From assembly GCA_001695595.3 (NCBI GenBank), contig MBPM02000001.1, positions 2,604,001 through 2,668,000 of the forward strand: 64,000 nucleotides of DNA, in the 5' to 3' direction. Both the position numbers and the translations under genes were made by a program. The notes under the pieces were generated by a model, which did not search any database, was not told where the DNA came from, and saw only the letters and a list, made by a program, of their open reading frames with translations. Numbering within the stretch: position 1 is the first letter of the stretch; every line of letters begins with the position of its first letter. Shown here one piece after another: positions 33,180-47,847 of the stretch. The DNA is from Plasmopara viticola (Eukaryota > Oomycota > Peronosporomycetes > Peronosporales > Peronosporaceae).

Positions 33180-36100
33180 ACCCCCGAAGGCAAACCGATT
33201 ATGCAACCCCTGTAGGCGATGTGGTCTACACAAGAAACGTCTAAGAACTGGTTTTCGCGAAAAATGCCTGATTGTAGTCATACCCACCGTAGTGGCTTCG
33301 TACCCAACCAGGCTACAAGCTTGTACGAAAATTTAAAATGATTGCATATACTTTTGACGACGACTTGGCCCGTGGATTATTTGGACAAGAAATCAGCTCA
33401 GCTTTTTATGCTATTTTACGAATATGATGAGTTTCTGTCTACTTAAGAGCAATTAATATTTCAAATACGATTACATTGCGCTTGGTATCCAAAAAAGATA
33501 GAAACGATGCCCTTCTTTGTCTCAGCAGAATAGTTCTTTCTTGAAGACTCTCATATATGATTGCACTGCGCGAAGGCTGCTCTTTATAAACTTTACAGCA
33601 GTACAAACGCAATTGTTCACTACTCTTGGTGTCTTAAGTCTTTACATCGGCCAGGCTCTCACTTCATCTAGTGCACGCTGATGGAGCTGGGTTAATCTAG
33701 GTGTTTTGCTTTAAGTCTTTATGTGCATCTACCTGGCCAACACACACTATTCTGCCACATAGACCAGGCGTTTTGTGCTACGATAAGCCTTATTCTCTGT
33801 TCAATTCGATTAATCCACAAGTTCGCTCTTCCTCAGATAAAATTCATATCTTGAACTGCATGCGTCATTTTGTGCTTGATCAATTAATCGGAAGTTATCA
33901 TTTCGAGTTCTTCGTATCAATCTAAATCTCTTATGAACTAACTCTTTTGAGCGATCGACGCCAAAAAGGAATCTACATGCCCAGCCGAAGATATAATTCA
34001 CCAAGAATGTCCCCAGAAAATCCTCATCTCAAGCGCACTCCATGACCTCCACTGACCATATAATTAAGGCAGCGACTCGATTACTTGATCTGCATTGTAT
34101 GTCAATTAACTAAATTCGACAAGGTAGGGAAAAGTGCCGTTAATTCGGGTGACTGACACTGTGAAACATACGTCCAACAACCACAGAAACCTAAAAATAT
34201 CCTTCTCTACCACAATGTGGCACAACTCATTTAATTTTTAGCGTACGACTGGTAACGTCTTCGGCCAATATGTACCGTCGTTGTCTTATGTCGGTGCAGC
34301 CAGGGTCACTATGCCACTTACGTAGTATCCGCCAAAGCACATTTACTTTTTCGTTATGAATTTCTTGAGTAAGAGAAAGTCGCGTCTGTTGAGCTTACAA
34401 CTGACACACTTAATTGATCATAACGGCTCAATCTTGTCTAAACAGGATGGGCTATAATCTCCGACATTCTATTTATATGGAAGCACTGCAGCGTTAAAGT
34501 AATTGTATTCTTTAGTTCAAGCATGACGAAAGTCTCATGAACACAGGCCCGTTTGCTACCTCTTCTCTCCGATATACAGACCTTTTGCGCTTTGATGTTC
34601 ACTTTTGCGTACTTTGCAAAAGGACGATGCGAAAATTGTATAGCTATCGCTTGATAGTGTAAGCCGACGAGAAAGGATTGTATCGATTGCGATGTTTGCA
34701 ACAACAGCAGGCTGTTCAGCGCTTTCATCACATTCTAATGAAAAACCTTTCCGTATATAAATTTGTGGCGCCCAGAGATGTCTATCTTGCGGGACCCAAG
34801 TAGGTTGGTCACATAATTCGGGTTATCGATCGTATTTTTCGTAGTGCAAGAGCACGAATTATCGGCCGATTTGCTGAGCTTTTCATCGTTAAGCAGCATT
34901 ATTATATTGACCGATCAACTCCATATGCATCTGCCAGGTAACTGCACACAGCAATATTTAAGATCATGGTTTATCTATGATCCAAAGCAAAACTCTATGC
35001 GATTGCTTGAACGATTCAAAGCCTGTGATGAGAGCAGATAGCTGTCGATCTCGCCTCGTCATCTAATCTATCTCGATTATGCTTACCATATACAGTGAGT
35101 AGTGCCACCACAGTCTTCCAGCAGTCCGCTAAAATATGGCAGCAAGCAGAGCACCAAACGAAGCAAATAATTAGCCAGACGCTATATAATCGGGTGTCGA
35201 CTTATATTAACGTTTATATTAATCGATAATGATATCGAGAAGATTTACATATGAAACTTCTAAAAACAGAATACCCAGCATCAAGTCGACTAGCTTTCTT
35301 TGAAGCTGCAGAGCTCCTTCAAGTCCCCTTCACATTGAAATTACAGTAGACTTCTTGCACTACCGATCAATTTTATCGAACATAAAGATGATGATTTCAG
35401 ACAGAGAATGTGCTCCATTATAAATTTTTCGTAGTCGTCAGTCGGAAGGTCACACTTCTCTCGCACGCAATCAATATACAATATCTCACATCTTCATCTA
35501 TAAAGCTTTTTTTTAAGTTGATGTTAACAACTTCATTATCGGCGGTTATATGTTTTCGGTCAGGTGGACAGCAGCAGTGCTTAGTCAGATTGGCCGAGCG
35601 TCAATGTATCTCAGTTTAAAGGCTTGATTGCATAGTGCCTGAGTCGAGATTTATATCTGGTCACAACAATCGCGATCCAGTTAATCCATACGGTGTGATT
35701 TTTCGCTTGCTTCAGTATTTTTCTCGGGGACTCTTTTTTAAGGTGGCCAGCCAACGGCCCGATTGATTGGTATGAGCAACGTTCTCGTTCTTGCCGTTTA
35801 TCATAGTCAGATAAGGCAAGTTTTGCCGATTAGCGTACTTTCACACTTCTACAATGGTATGCTCTTATTGCCTCAAAATGCGAATTAAATCCCACCATAT
35901 TTCCAGGTGAGTGTGAATTTCAATAGCTCCCTTGCACGTATATACCTTTTCACTATGTTTATGACTTTGGCTGTTGGTCCCACAGTGTTCTTGATGTACA
36001 GTACTTTAGTAAAGCAGGCATAATCGGCGATCGCCTTTTTTCTAGGGGTTTCTTTGAGCATGCTCTTCGTGCATCAATTGTCATCCGGCGAGTTAATTGC

Positions 36101-39100
36101 AGACGTAATCGAAACGAAAATCAGTTGATCAACCTAAAGTAGCCGGAACCCACCCAAAATCATGAAATTCATGTCCCAAATCGCACATCTCCTGGAAATT
36201 TTTACTCCATGCATGGAAATCAGCCAATTCGGCCTTAATCTTGGCAATTTTATGTACATTTACTCTTATATCAACCTTGTCTGTACAAAGTACTCAACCT
36301 TGCGAGCAAAATCGACAGTAAAAGCAATACTTTGACACCTGAGTCCAAGCAAAGCTCCCTTTTTTCTGCTGACTTTACCTCCGGGCTTGGCTAACTCCTC
36401 TTGGTATGCGATATTTCGGTATCTCTTTTTTCGTTAGTAGTAATTTACAGGCCATAGGCAAATGATTTTAAGAGGCTTGCGAAAGCAAAAATATATCATC
36501 CATGAAAAATATGACATATAATTATTCATTGGTCCCCATACTTTTTTTGTCTTAAACTGCCTTTCAGCGCATGCAAATGTGCAGATTTTGCCCGCTCGGC
36601 TCATCTTGGCTTTCAACCGGGTGAACATATTAGTATTAAATGCTTTAATCCCGTTTGAGCAGCACGCCTAAAAGCTTAAGGAGTTATACCACTCACGTGT
36701 GAGATTCAAGAACTGATCTGTATGAAAAGTACTAGCTTTGTAATTTTTACGAAGTCTCACTCACATCGGCCGGTTGGCCCCTCATGTCATAGCATTGTTA
36801 GATCAAATAGATCCAACAGCGTGGATAACTGCGGTAGTGTGAGCTGCAGCGAAAGACTTACGAGAGTGACATTTAATGTCCGTTGACCCGTACATGGTCT
36901 ACTGAAAACCTTCGTCTTGTGTATCAAAACTCGACGAATGTGGATGGGGTTACACCTCAATGATTGGTTTGTATATGTATATGTATATGTTTTGCTCTTG
37001 ATCGAAAAACAATTATTGATCGGATCGTTCTTTTGATTGACTGCCGCACTAAATTGTTTTAATGACTTGATCGTCTTAACTCTACGAGTCCAAGATGCCT
37101 GTGTAGCAAAAAGATAGCTTACATGACTTTCGATCGTGGCTAAAGAGGCCATGTATGCTGACTCGCTTGATGTGAACACGGCATTTTTCATTGATGGCAA
37201 ATACGTCTTTGTGGCTGTCAATATTTCTTTCAAGAATTGTCATCTGTGTCGAAGTAATGACCACGTCAACTGATTGTGCAGCGTGACTACCGCAGCTTTT
37301 TCGTTATGAAAGCGTGAGTTCGGGTTTCCTGACCGTCGTTCTACAGAGTACATTCAGGTCGCAGATCGCTATTTACCTGGCTCCGAAGGCTATTACCTGT
37401 CTTAAGACCAAGACTGAATATAGCTCTTATAACTTTTTCGCTGAAAGGCCTCGTGGAGTAGATATCGTAGACTACTCTAGAATAATAATTACTAATACCA
37501 CCCTTTCACAGAAGACAGAAGACCATGTACTGCTTTCCAGTTGGCTCGCTAGTACCTCATACTGACTTTTAAATATTTTCAATACAGCACATGACTTATG
37601 TCACACGTCTAACAATACCAGGTTTGAAAGTTTAAATGTTCAATTCCGTAAAAAAAGTCATATCAATTCCTGTATACACTCTGTCTATCAGACATCACCG
37701 TTGCGACTTGCGTTACTATTTGATAATCCATCACTTCAATCCAGATAAGTCCCACAGCTTGTTTCGATGCACAGAACCTAAGTCAACTTACTACTCTATC
37801 GTCCAGTCAAATTCGATAGAAATTACATACAACATTCCTTATGGCACGAGCAACTCTCAAAGAGTCCGAATTCCACTCGAAATCTCAGCGCAGGTAGTTT
37901 GTGGCGTCGGATGACAATTTGCTTTCTCGTAAAGCTTACTCGCGCCACGCGCGTCGGTCACCTTCTATTCTATGAAGGCGAGGTCCAAGCTTTAATGTTA
38001 CGACCCGAATGCTCCTTTTGACAAAGTTTAAACCGAGATCGTAAGCCTGCACCTCACACGACCAAGCTGGGTAGTCTGAAAGTGTCTCTTGGTTAGTCCC
38101 CTGTATATACCACGCTCACCTGAGCCACACTGTACTTCCATGCGTCACACACCACGTGCTTATGCGCGGCTAGTACTTCCGACTACAGACCCAACAAATT
38201 CCTTGCCCTTTCTGTACTTGATTTCTTGTGACTGATGAACCAACGAATAATATGTAAGCCTCGACATGGTGCAACAGAACGAAGTGCAGTCATAGCGAAA
38301 TATTTTTCGCTTGAGTCGACACCTGCTAGCAAATGGTACGCTTGTGATCGACGAGCTGGTTCTGTTCATTCAAGAAGTTACACGGAGAGTCAAGAGACTT
38401 TATGACATTAATGTCTAAAAGTTCAGCGTGAGACACGCGCAGCTTAAAGTACTAGATTGTGAGCTTCGCAAAAACTTTCCTGTGCGGAATACCGTGCTCC
38501 TTTGATGGCTATCAATAGAACAATGGTCTGTTACCGATACTGCGGCTTAGATAACATTTCATAGAGCACCTGAGTACGTCGAAATATTTATAAGCACTGC
38601 GTACTAAAGTACAAGAAGCTGTACACTCTGCTCGCACTTCATAAAGCTTCAGCACGATCGATTTGCAAATGGTGCGGTACCCACGGTACAAGCTCGCACT
38701 CGTCGTCGACTGCCAGCAAATTGCTGTCCAACGACTTACGGCTCGCAAACTTTAGCTTCCCGATATTCATTTTTCGCAGCGGCTGAACGAGATGGGCCCT
38801 TCTCATGAATTGAACGTTTTTTTACCTAAAAAGCGGAAGGCGTGTTAATACCAGAGACGGTGATCATAACATTAAAAGATTAAACGACGCCAGGTCATTT
38901 TTGCCGAATATAGTCTCAGATTTTGATAAGTCGTCTTGATGAAGATATATCCTGACATTAACTTTGATCTTGGCAGAAGCATTGCGCGCGAATAAGCACA
39001 ACGTAAGATCGGTAATTTCTTTCTCGTCGTTAAGAAAAAAGTGGAATTAGATAATACAGCAGCATGAGAAACGCTTTATGCTTTTTGTAAATGAAGAATT

Positions 39101-39999
39101 TGCAATTAACTTCTAGTGGACGCAGCCCACAATCTGACGAGTTTTGACACGCAAGCTTCGACGTATTGGGAATACATCGTCGTGAGATTTTTGAAGATGT
39201 TTCTTGAGAAGAATTACAAAGCACTTAGATGCTTTTTGGCCACAGCTCTGTTCTTTATAGACGTGCGCCGACGCAAAAGAGCAACAAAAAAGTCGACGAA
39301 AAAGTTTACAGTGGTGAAAGAAGCAGTTTTTCCGACGTATAGGCAACCATATTTGGTCATGCTTATCGATCCTGGAATCAGGACGTCTCTGTGGCCGCAC
39401 AGCATGTTAGCGCGTGTAAAGGATAATCTTACGCTTAATTGTTGCTTTTTCGCATCTATGAACGTCACTGTATAATCATCGACAATATGGGGCATCTTGC
39501 TCATAGCAACGATCTTTGTTTCGCCTTTCGATTTGTTTCGGTCGCACATCGTCTCAGCGCTCAAAGAAAGTGATTGTTAGCTTAGTTGCGGCTAAATTCC
39601 GTCTGTACACGTCTTAAATGATAGAAAGTACGTATCTGTGACAAACCATGATTGTGGCGTTAGCGGTGACTTTGAAGTCACCGGTTCAGGATTGTCTAAA
39701 GGCTAACATTTTGATCACTAAAAAATTAAGCACTGACACCTATTCGATCTGTTGAGTCGTTTAAAAAAAATCTCAGGCATCAAGCTCTCAACCGCATCGC
39801 TTGACTGACATTTTTTAAATCAAAGGTTGTGGCGCTTCGTACTCAGCATCAAATTCTGGCTTAAGTGGTGAATCGATCTCCCGTGGCTATACCTGCGTAT
39901 GGTGCAGTGCCGAGTTTATCTGGCTCGGGTCAAAGTACGCTTTATATGAACCACTTGGTGTTTGCATACTTTGCTTAGCCTCCTTCAAGTAACCTTACC
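33180..39999. other. Gene-poor region
   Basis: No gene supported. Frames are short (longest 148 codons at 36787-37233, minus, threonine/serine-rich and unrecognised) and composition is AT-rich. A short TATATG tandem repeat is at 36966-36992. Some 38.6 kb sequence (AAAGTACAAGAAGCT) also occurs near 2848, indicating old dispersed repeats. Confidence 0.55.
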
Positions 40000-40189
40000 A
40001 AATTTAATGAAGTTCGGGCACTGTTAAGTCTTAGTGGCAGCAAAAATTGCGTTTGTACGCATATTATCAGCATGAAGCAAAATAGTCCTTTTAATTTAGT
40101 TTCTAATGTTTAATTTCTTCCATTCCGGCCTGAATATGCCTTTTGGCGTCTTTCGAAACACCAATTCGTTCAGGCACAATGCCTTCGGC

Positions 40190-41622
40190 TTAATCCCGCC
40201 ATGTAGGAGAGCTGATATCAGCAAGCCGCTCGAGTAATTCTCCAGCAAGACTAGCAACACGATGTGGGGACTTTGGCGGAACGCAAGGGTTGGTATGCCT
40301 GTATACGCTGAATGGCATGTAATCGGTTAAGACGCGAGAGTCATTTCTCAGTGCAAACTCGGCAAATGCTTTAACGTATCTGCACACAAGACGCCTTCGA
40401 CGACGCGAGTCACTCGCACTATCAAATGGTCAGTCTACAGATGGTGCACTGGAGTTCTTTCCAGGTTAGTACCAAGAGCAATAAGGTCAATTTTCCAGAG
40501 AAAGTCTGCAAAGCACGGATCTAAGTTCTAGATGATTGCCTTCAAGAGTCCATGTTGTCTAAAGACAAGATTGATAGCGCTGACATTCTGACTCAATTAG
40601 ACCTTGTCTTGCCCAGGTACAAAGAAATTGTCTTGCTCAATTAGTTAGCAACAAGCACAAAACCAGCGTTGCCTGTGGAGTCTATTGAGAGCAAAATTCC
40701 CTGATAATGTGTCACCAATAGCGGCATGGTATAGCAAGTTTCCTAATGCTGCGGCCACATTTAGCAAGGGTTTTACCCATTGAAGCGCTTTTCACGGGCT
40801 CACTTATGTGCAGCTTCACTATTTCACCTTGGACCACTAATACAATGTGCTGATCAAGCCATGTATTTGCACAACCGCCAAGCGGTGTATCATGAGTCCC
40901 ATAGAGTATTCAATAACTCGCATCGGGAAAAGACATGGGTTTATTTGAAATGCACCAGCCCGGTTTCCATTGGAAAAAGATGAAGCCTCAGGCTCAATCG
41001 AATCGTCTACGTTTCTTGCAGATCATTAAGCTCAACGCTCTCCAAAGCATTGAGTAGCGCTATGCACATATCATCTCGTGCGTACGTGCTACAAATGAGA
41101 TTCGATCCGGTTGTAACCACAAATGTGACATCAGCTATCTTATTGTCTGTGCTACACGATAGTGCATCCGCCAAATTATTTCGTATTTCTTGCTTAAAAG
41201 ATGTCTTTGTAGTGATTTGATGGGCGCATCACTAGCAGCTTGCCTATAGTGTACTTCATCGAAAGTAGCTTATTGTCATGGACGCGATAAATCTTCTTGG
41301 CGGCGCAAAACTACCGAACATCAAACGCAAACGCTTGATGTTTATCTTCGACATCTACTTAAAGCAGTTCACTGCCGATGGCAGAACTTAGCGCGCCATA
41401 GACGTCGCCGAGCGGTCATTCTGCTCCTGGTAAACCACAATCGGCTTCTTTTACAACATATCCTTGTTTTTGTGAAATACATCTGGGACCTGGGTTCTCT
41501 GAAACTATTTCGCGGCTTTCAACAAAGATTGCATAATCGTTTGCACCAGAAAAACACCTATCTGAACAAACGTAAAAACTTGTGTTTGCGCATGAATCCA
41601 ATATTGCTGAAGAAATTTTCAC
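40190..41622 (-). mobile_element. Ty3/gypsy relic (protease and integrase traces)
   Basis: On the minus strand, 41416-41622 encodes an aspartic-protease-like start (AILDSCANTSFYVCSD, with the catalytic DSG changed to DSC). 40190-40387 encodes FAEFALRNDSRVLTDYMPF, close to the gypsy integrase pattern FAEFALNN...STG..PF. The order fits one minus-strand gypsy element with an unrecognisable reverse transcriptase between. Heavily decayed, with no LTRs identified. Confidence 0.45.
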
Positions 41623-44600
41623 GTTTTATTCTATGCTCTGCACGTTTTTGGACAAATAGTGATCAAAATATGCTTTGCGTACGCTCTGTGAGGTCTTAAA
41701 TGGACGGCACGTCACACTTTAAGGTCGCAGATGCATTCAAAAAGACCAGCTACTTTTAAAACATACAGCCCTGGATACTAATTGCGGTCAATTGTGCACA
41801 ACGTTTTGCATGAGAAAGCGATATTACCTTTCGACTGAGTCGAGAGATCTGTACATTGTATATCCCGTTGTATTGATTTTCAGCTCATATTCGGCATCTG
41901 TGCCGATACCATCTATCTGACTGCGCACCCTCACCTTGACGATATAACAAATAGATCATGGTTGATCCATCGAATCTTCGTATTTTATGGCTGCAAAGCG
42001 TCTTGGTAAACTATAGAGGTGAAGTCTGTGTAGCCTATCCAATAACGCATAGCATATCGTATCTTGATCTCTCGTCGAGTTCTTTCAACATTCGAAGTAA
42101 CTAAATTTAATTGAGTCACCAGCATGACCATCATGTTTGAAACTCGGTCTTTTTAAGAGATTAATTCACTGAGCTCTCGACAATGTGTCAAATGACTGCA
42201 CCCAGACAATTTAAAGCTAATATCGAAAACATTTGATCTTTTGATCGTCTTTCACATACATGCAATACGTTACTGGCAACCATTGTCAATCGATAACACA
42301 TCCCATTTGACAGGCTGCTATCTGTCCTATAGAATGCTCCACCACACCTGTTCCAAGTCCGAACGTCCTAAAATCAATTGACAAACGTAGGAATGTACTG
42401 AAGCTCCTTGATCTCATTTAAATGGTAATGTTACGTTCAATCTCTAATTGTTCTTTGTCCACGGGTCTCCCTTCAACTCAATTCCATCGGGTCCTGCTTC
42501 AATCCCGGATTAGCTTGACAAATGTGCAAAGCTCGTTCAGTGGTCATGACGATATTCAGGCGCTTCAATAGGAGCAATGGACCTCTGGCATCAAAATTTG
42601 TGTAGCGCCGGGGCTTCCAGCGTAGCCATGATCTCCAGCAAAAAGATCTTGTCGCTGTGCTTTGTTCGTCTTTTCTCGTGGGGGTTTATTTAAAAATCAG
42701 GTTAGCTATATACTCGCCGAACACGTCTTCAGATGAGATCAGCACGATCAAATTATGAACAGCGTGACCGTGCTGGGCGAGATGCGTGTCAGATTTATAC
42801 GAAAAGAATGTTCTCTTTGACTTCGTAATTTCCAAAACCTGGTGTGGATTAGGTCTGCAGTCAGACCGATAACACTTTGCGGATGTCATCATAGCACGCC
42901 AGACCAGCACAAAAAGCAAGAGCGGATATGCTCTCTGATTCGATCCGTCTGCTCTAAAAAAATAAGTGGAGCACGCTTATTCCATTATTGAATGAACAAT
43001 TTTGGTCAATTAGCGATTGCATAAAAAAGTGGCACTCAGCGCTACACCGCCTTTCTGCTTATGTTGATCAAGCCCATTCGCCAATCCGAACGAAGCATGC
43101 AAACATACCATTCAAGGCTTCAGATAGTATAGATGAGTGTCTTTTAACCTCAGCTCAAACTAGCCAATCTTGTCAGCGATCGATCCCAGGCGCAGCTCAG
43201 GTCGCCCGGTCCGATGGCAAATATAATTTAGAGTTTTACTTTTATATACGAGCGATAGATGTGTTATTGGCCTCGCCGCTTTAGGATCTTTTCGATCTAC
43301 TTGTATTTTCTGACAGCAATTTTAAGCGGGATGTGTTTTCTTTGTCGCAATCGAAATTTTTTCAATCAGAGATCCTGTGGAGAGGGGGGGTCGGCTAACG
43401 TCCGATTTAAAGCCCATGTCCATTCATTTCTTGTTATCTCTACTTTAAGTAGAGGGATATTACCAGAAAGGGACATACTCGCTAAATTAATGCTGAGACT
43501 GTCAATCCCATTGATAATCATAGTTCTGGTAGCCCGAGTGCAGCTAGTAACATACTTTAAGGCATACATTTAAGCTGCGGACAAGATGATGCTTTGTTCA
43601 TTCTTTTCTCAAAGTGAGCTCGTTTTTCTTCCTCGGCCTTAGTGATAGTTGGTGGGGGGTACTACTACTGATGACTTACCTTTGAAAAAAAAAGTTCTTT
43701 GGCTATTGTTTAAGACTAGCGTTATGCAGGAGCGGTAGCTCCGTGGCTACAAAATTACACATATATATTGGCCACCTCAGCTTAGTTAATTTGATGCTCA
43801 ACTTATTATTGATTGTCTGCCAAAGCCTATTTTTTCTTCAAGCTCCCACGAGGCAATCCAATCTTTTGTAGAAATCTCTGGCCACGGGAATCACGTTTGC
43901 ATTTCTGTGGATGCTCAACCATGAACCGAACTTGGAGCTCGACGCTTTCTCTTTCGTATGTGAGAGCAGGATAGTTCTTTTCAACTTGCAATTTATGTGC
44001 TTGTACTTTTCAAGTCAGTTTGTCTAATTCAATAACTCGTTTCATTACAGGATTGGGATATACGCCCATCATGGCATGAAAATATACTTACCTCTCTGAC
44101 AGTTTACTTCAAATCAGCAGGTCTTCTTTTCCCTCACTCCACCACAACGCAATAGTATTAAGCTTATATGTTTTTTACATAGGACTGCATTGCCTCACAT
44201 TGGCCCACTTTATTTTCTTTTCGAGTTCTCTCAGCAAAGCATCACAGCCCAGAAAGCTCATATCGTTTATGCAGACTCACCCGATTTTTAAAAAAGAAAA
44301 ATTATTTGCTTTGGGTACGGCCACATCTCGTACTGCGATCGCATATCGCGTCAGCGACTCATTGCCACTTTGTACCTTCATGCGGTAACCTCGCCTCGAT
44401 AATCAAATCGAGCGTCCCACCCATGTACCAAATCCAACAAAGCCTCCATCAGAGGTGATCATGAGCCTTTCTAAGGGCAAGCTGCAACAGCTCCGCATGC
44501 GTATCCCAGTCTTGTTGATTTATATCCGTAACGCATATTTTTGTGCTATGGTTAAATTTTGCACCACCGTTTGGCTATTCTGTTGATTACAGATTTTCGC

Positions 44601-47249
44601 GCTTTTGCATTGCACTACCTCTGTCTCAAAGCGCGATAAAGCTCTAAAAAAATAAAGATGGAAAAGGTCCCTGATATTTACTAGAATTAATTGATAGAAC
44701 ACACTATTTCTCTATTTTTGGCGATTTTTTGGGCAGCTCTTGATTTGCTTAAGAGTCAACACATAGATTGATTTAAATCAATTGATCTGTATAGGATCGA
44801 GGAAGATAGGATATATGGTCCATTGTAATGTACTAAAAAGGTTAGATTGCCTGCATATTAGCTTGAAAGCTCTTTAAAGCCTACCCTTATGTTACGATCC
44901 TCACACTGTCTCACATTTCGCCAAACGCGCCTGAACAAAACACTCTTTGAACTGGTGGTATGTTCATTTGGTCCTTTGGAGTCATCCCTTTGATTTTGAT
45001 TGGTGATTATGTTAGATGTCTTGCTGTAGAGATCAACAACTTAATAATTTGATCACGACTATTACTGGATGTATAGGTTTGCGTACGGTAAAAAATAACT
45101 TTTTGAGTATTCGTCAACCTTGAAGGCGTTCGGAATTTTGCTCTACTATCGAAATTTATTCACGCTTAGTCTGCCCAGCTCCTTGCTCAAGCACACTTTC
45201 TACTTTACTACCTACCGCGGTATCACAGCACTCAATTCCCTCTGATCTGCAGTTACCCATCCGTCTGACGCTTGCTAACTCGATGAGGCCGCAATCTAGT
45301 TAGCGCAGTTAGGTGGGCAACCAGGTTACTAATTTTCGGAATCAATAGGCTCGGTTGCTGCTTAATAGTGGGCAGGTCTACATGGTCACCTTCCAAGGTC
45401 GTTCTGTTTCCCAATGCTTTATTAAATCCAGCTCTTTAACGTTATTTGACTGTATTTTCTTATAATTTGTAAATAGGTAATAGAGATACTGAGCGAAAAA
45501 TGACGCTTCGCTAAGCTAAGGTAGTTTATCGCGGTCTGAAGCTAATCACGGTGGGCTTTTCTTTATGATTTCCGTGACGCATTTAAGAGTTTCGTGGGCA
45601 AAGAAGGTTGGTAAAAATGCAAATGATTTGCTAACCTCCTACTAAATCTGCCTTTTGTGTAGAGCAATGCCTGGTCGGGAGTTATCTCAAAAACAACGTT
45701 TTAAAAATACTGATAAAGTCGTTGTTGAGCCTAGGCTATGTTGTTGTAGAGCTTAGCTATTTCTTCCTCGTGTAATAAAATTAACACTCTTGCTAACTAT
45801 TTAGGCCTTAACTTAACTCTGTCAGATTTCGCCGATAGCCGTAGGGCTGCTGAGAATCTCACTTTGTGTACTCGTTTGCGTGACTGCTTACACTTTTTCG
45901 ATGGCTCTTGGCCTGGATATGCTTGTTGGGCTAGTTTGGCTTGTCTTAGCGGAGCGTAAGAAAGTATATCGATCCTTTCAAGACTTTAATAGGCGCACCA
46001 GGTCCTCGATCGCTTAGGTTGATTAATGTGAGCACTTTCTTCTATTATTCAAGCCTTGCAAACACTGCACACACATTCTGGTCTTTCGGGCCCGATAGTT
46101 CATCTTAGTCAGGAAAGTGAATCGAAATAGATCGTGTTCTTCGATCAAGCTTAAGCTCAGGTCGACGTGACTCCCTATGTACTAAGCGTATAAGCCAAGG
46201 TTATTTCGTACACCTACTTTTTGTGTACTCCGAACCAATTAGCTATGTTAAATCTGATTTTAAGCCTCACGCCGGCTAATGCTTTGATCTCTGCTGCTTA
46301 TACTGATGGATACAATCTGTTATTTAGTATGTAGAATTACCGGTAGACCATTACTTATATATGTGAACTCAAAACAAACGGCACATTTGGAATTTTTACT
46401 AGAGCGCCCGGGGTGGTCATTCAGAGGATGCTCTCATTAGCAATTCACTGGGCCAAGATGAAAGACATTTTAATGATCTCTGGAGCATATGGCTGGACCA
46501 ACATGTACAAGTGTTGGTCTATGCAAGATCTACCGGATAGCCAAACACGCGGCCTACACGTCAGTTACTTTACAGACCCTGTCCGTACCGGTGGCTTTCT
46601 GTAAATTCAATAGTCAATGACAAGTCAACTTTCTGGATTTCCAGGAGTCCACCGGAACTAAATTGAGTGGTAAGGAGGCTTGAAAAAACGATTGATCTCA
46701 GGTCTTTGACAAGAAACTTATTTCATTTTGAAAATGGGTACGTAAGTTCGCATATAAATACAGCTTGAAGTCGTTAGCCGGGAAGGAGCTGAAATTGCAT
46801 CTGCCCAAGATAGATAAAATGAACTAAGACACACACAAAATAAAAAAGATGTTGTTTTAGTACTTGAGCGAATTAGAAAGTGTATAAAAGGATTTAAGAA
46901 TTACTACAAACTCGCTCTGGGGATAAATTTGAGGTATCTTCGAGCAAAAGGAGTCTCATTTTGTACGAACCTGGTCGGTGTATATCGTTGACCTTATTGA
47001 TACAGTGCCCGAGCCCCGAGTATTGTATGTGGGATGGCTTTAGACGAACTACACTCCTCAAGCCTCTGAGCTTCATAAAAGACTACAAAATTTCATTTCG
47101 CACTCCGTCTTATTGGTTAGAGAGTATAGGGCAATTGGCATCGCCCTTGATGCGCCACAAAATTCAAAGACCGAGTATCCACAAGGGTGTACACATTGAG
47201 CCACCATTTAAGCCTGTCGCTTTGTCAGTAAAAAGAAAGAGCGCCTTCC
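41623..47249. other. Gene-poor region
   Basis: No supportable gene. The longest frames are about 100 codons (42988-43284, 43259-43573, 46961-47299) with no domains. It probably consists of decayed repeats. Confidence 0.55.
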
Positions 47250-47847
47250 TAACGCGGCTCAGGAGTTTCGCTGTGATGCGCGGCGATGGATCCATGTAAA
47301 ATAGTATAGCCACAGGATTTCATTTCTTTTTAAAAGGCCTTAAATAGTCCGAAGTAGCCTATGCGAGGATCTCTGCTTCACAAAACACTTCACATAAAAA
47401 TCCCACTAATTTTATTGGTAAAGGAGCGATGGGTATGCCTGCCTCCGCAACAGACTTGTGCCTGATTATGAGAAATAACATTTTCTGCGTGACCAAATGG
47501 ATGGGTTTAGTCGTGCTGTTGGAGTCGATCATAGTGGTTAGGCCACTTCGGACTATTTGGAAGCGTCTTCCTCTCGCGGCTCAGGAATTTAGCGCTAGGA
47601 CGCGCGGCGATGGATCCATTTGTAATGATATAGGCACAGGATTTCATTCCCTTCTTAGTCGACTCCAACAGCACGACTGAACCCGTACATTTGGTCGCGC
47701 AGAAAATGCTATTTCTCATGATCAGGCACAAGTCTGTTGTGGAGGCAACCATTTCCATCGCTCCTTTACCAATGAAATAAGTGGCATTTTTATGTGGAGT
47801 GTTTTGTGAAGCAGAGATCCTCACATGACCACTAGGAGCTATTCACG
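47250..47847. repeat. Large foldback structure with nested direct repeat
   Basis: Arms at 47361-47528 and 47659-47827 are reverse complements for about 168 bases at high identity (for example TTGGTAAAGGAGCGATGG against CCATCGCTCCTTTACCAA). The spacer (about 47561-47650) is a direct repeat of 47250-47340; both hold GCGCGGCGATGGATCCAT and ACAGGATTTCAT. The 20 bases left of the left arm also pair with 47541-47560. This resembles a foldback or MITE-type element with a rearranged neighbour copy. It would form a long RNA hairpin if transcribed. Confidence 0.75.

Noticed and set aside
36787..37233. 148-codon minus-strand ORF
   Set aside because: No recognisable domain, skewed composition and a TATATG repeat within; a chance frame or transposon residue.
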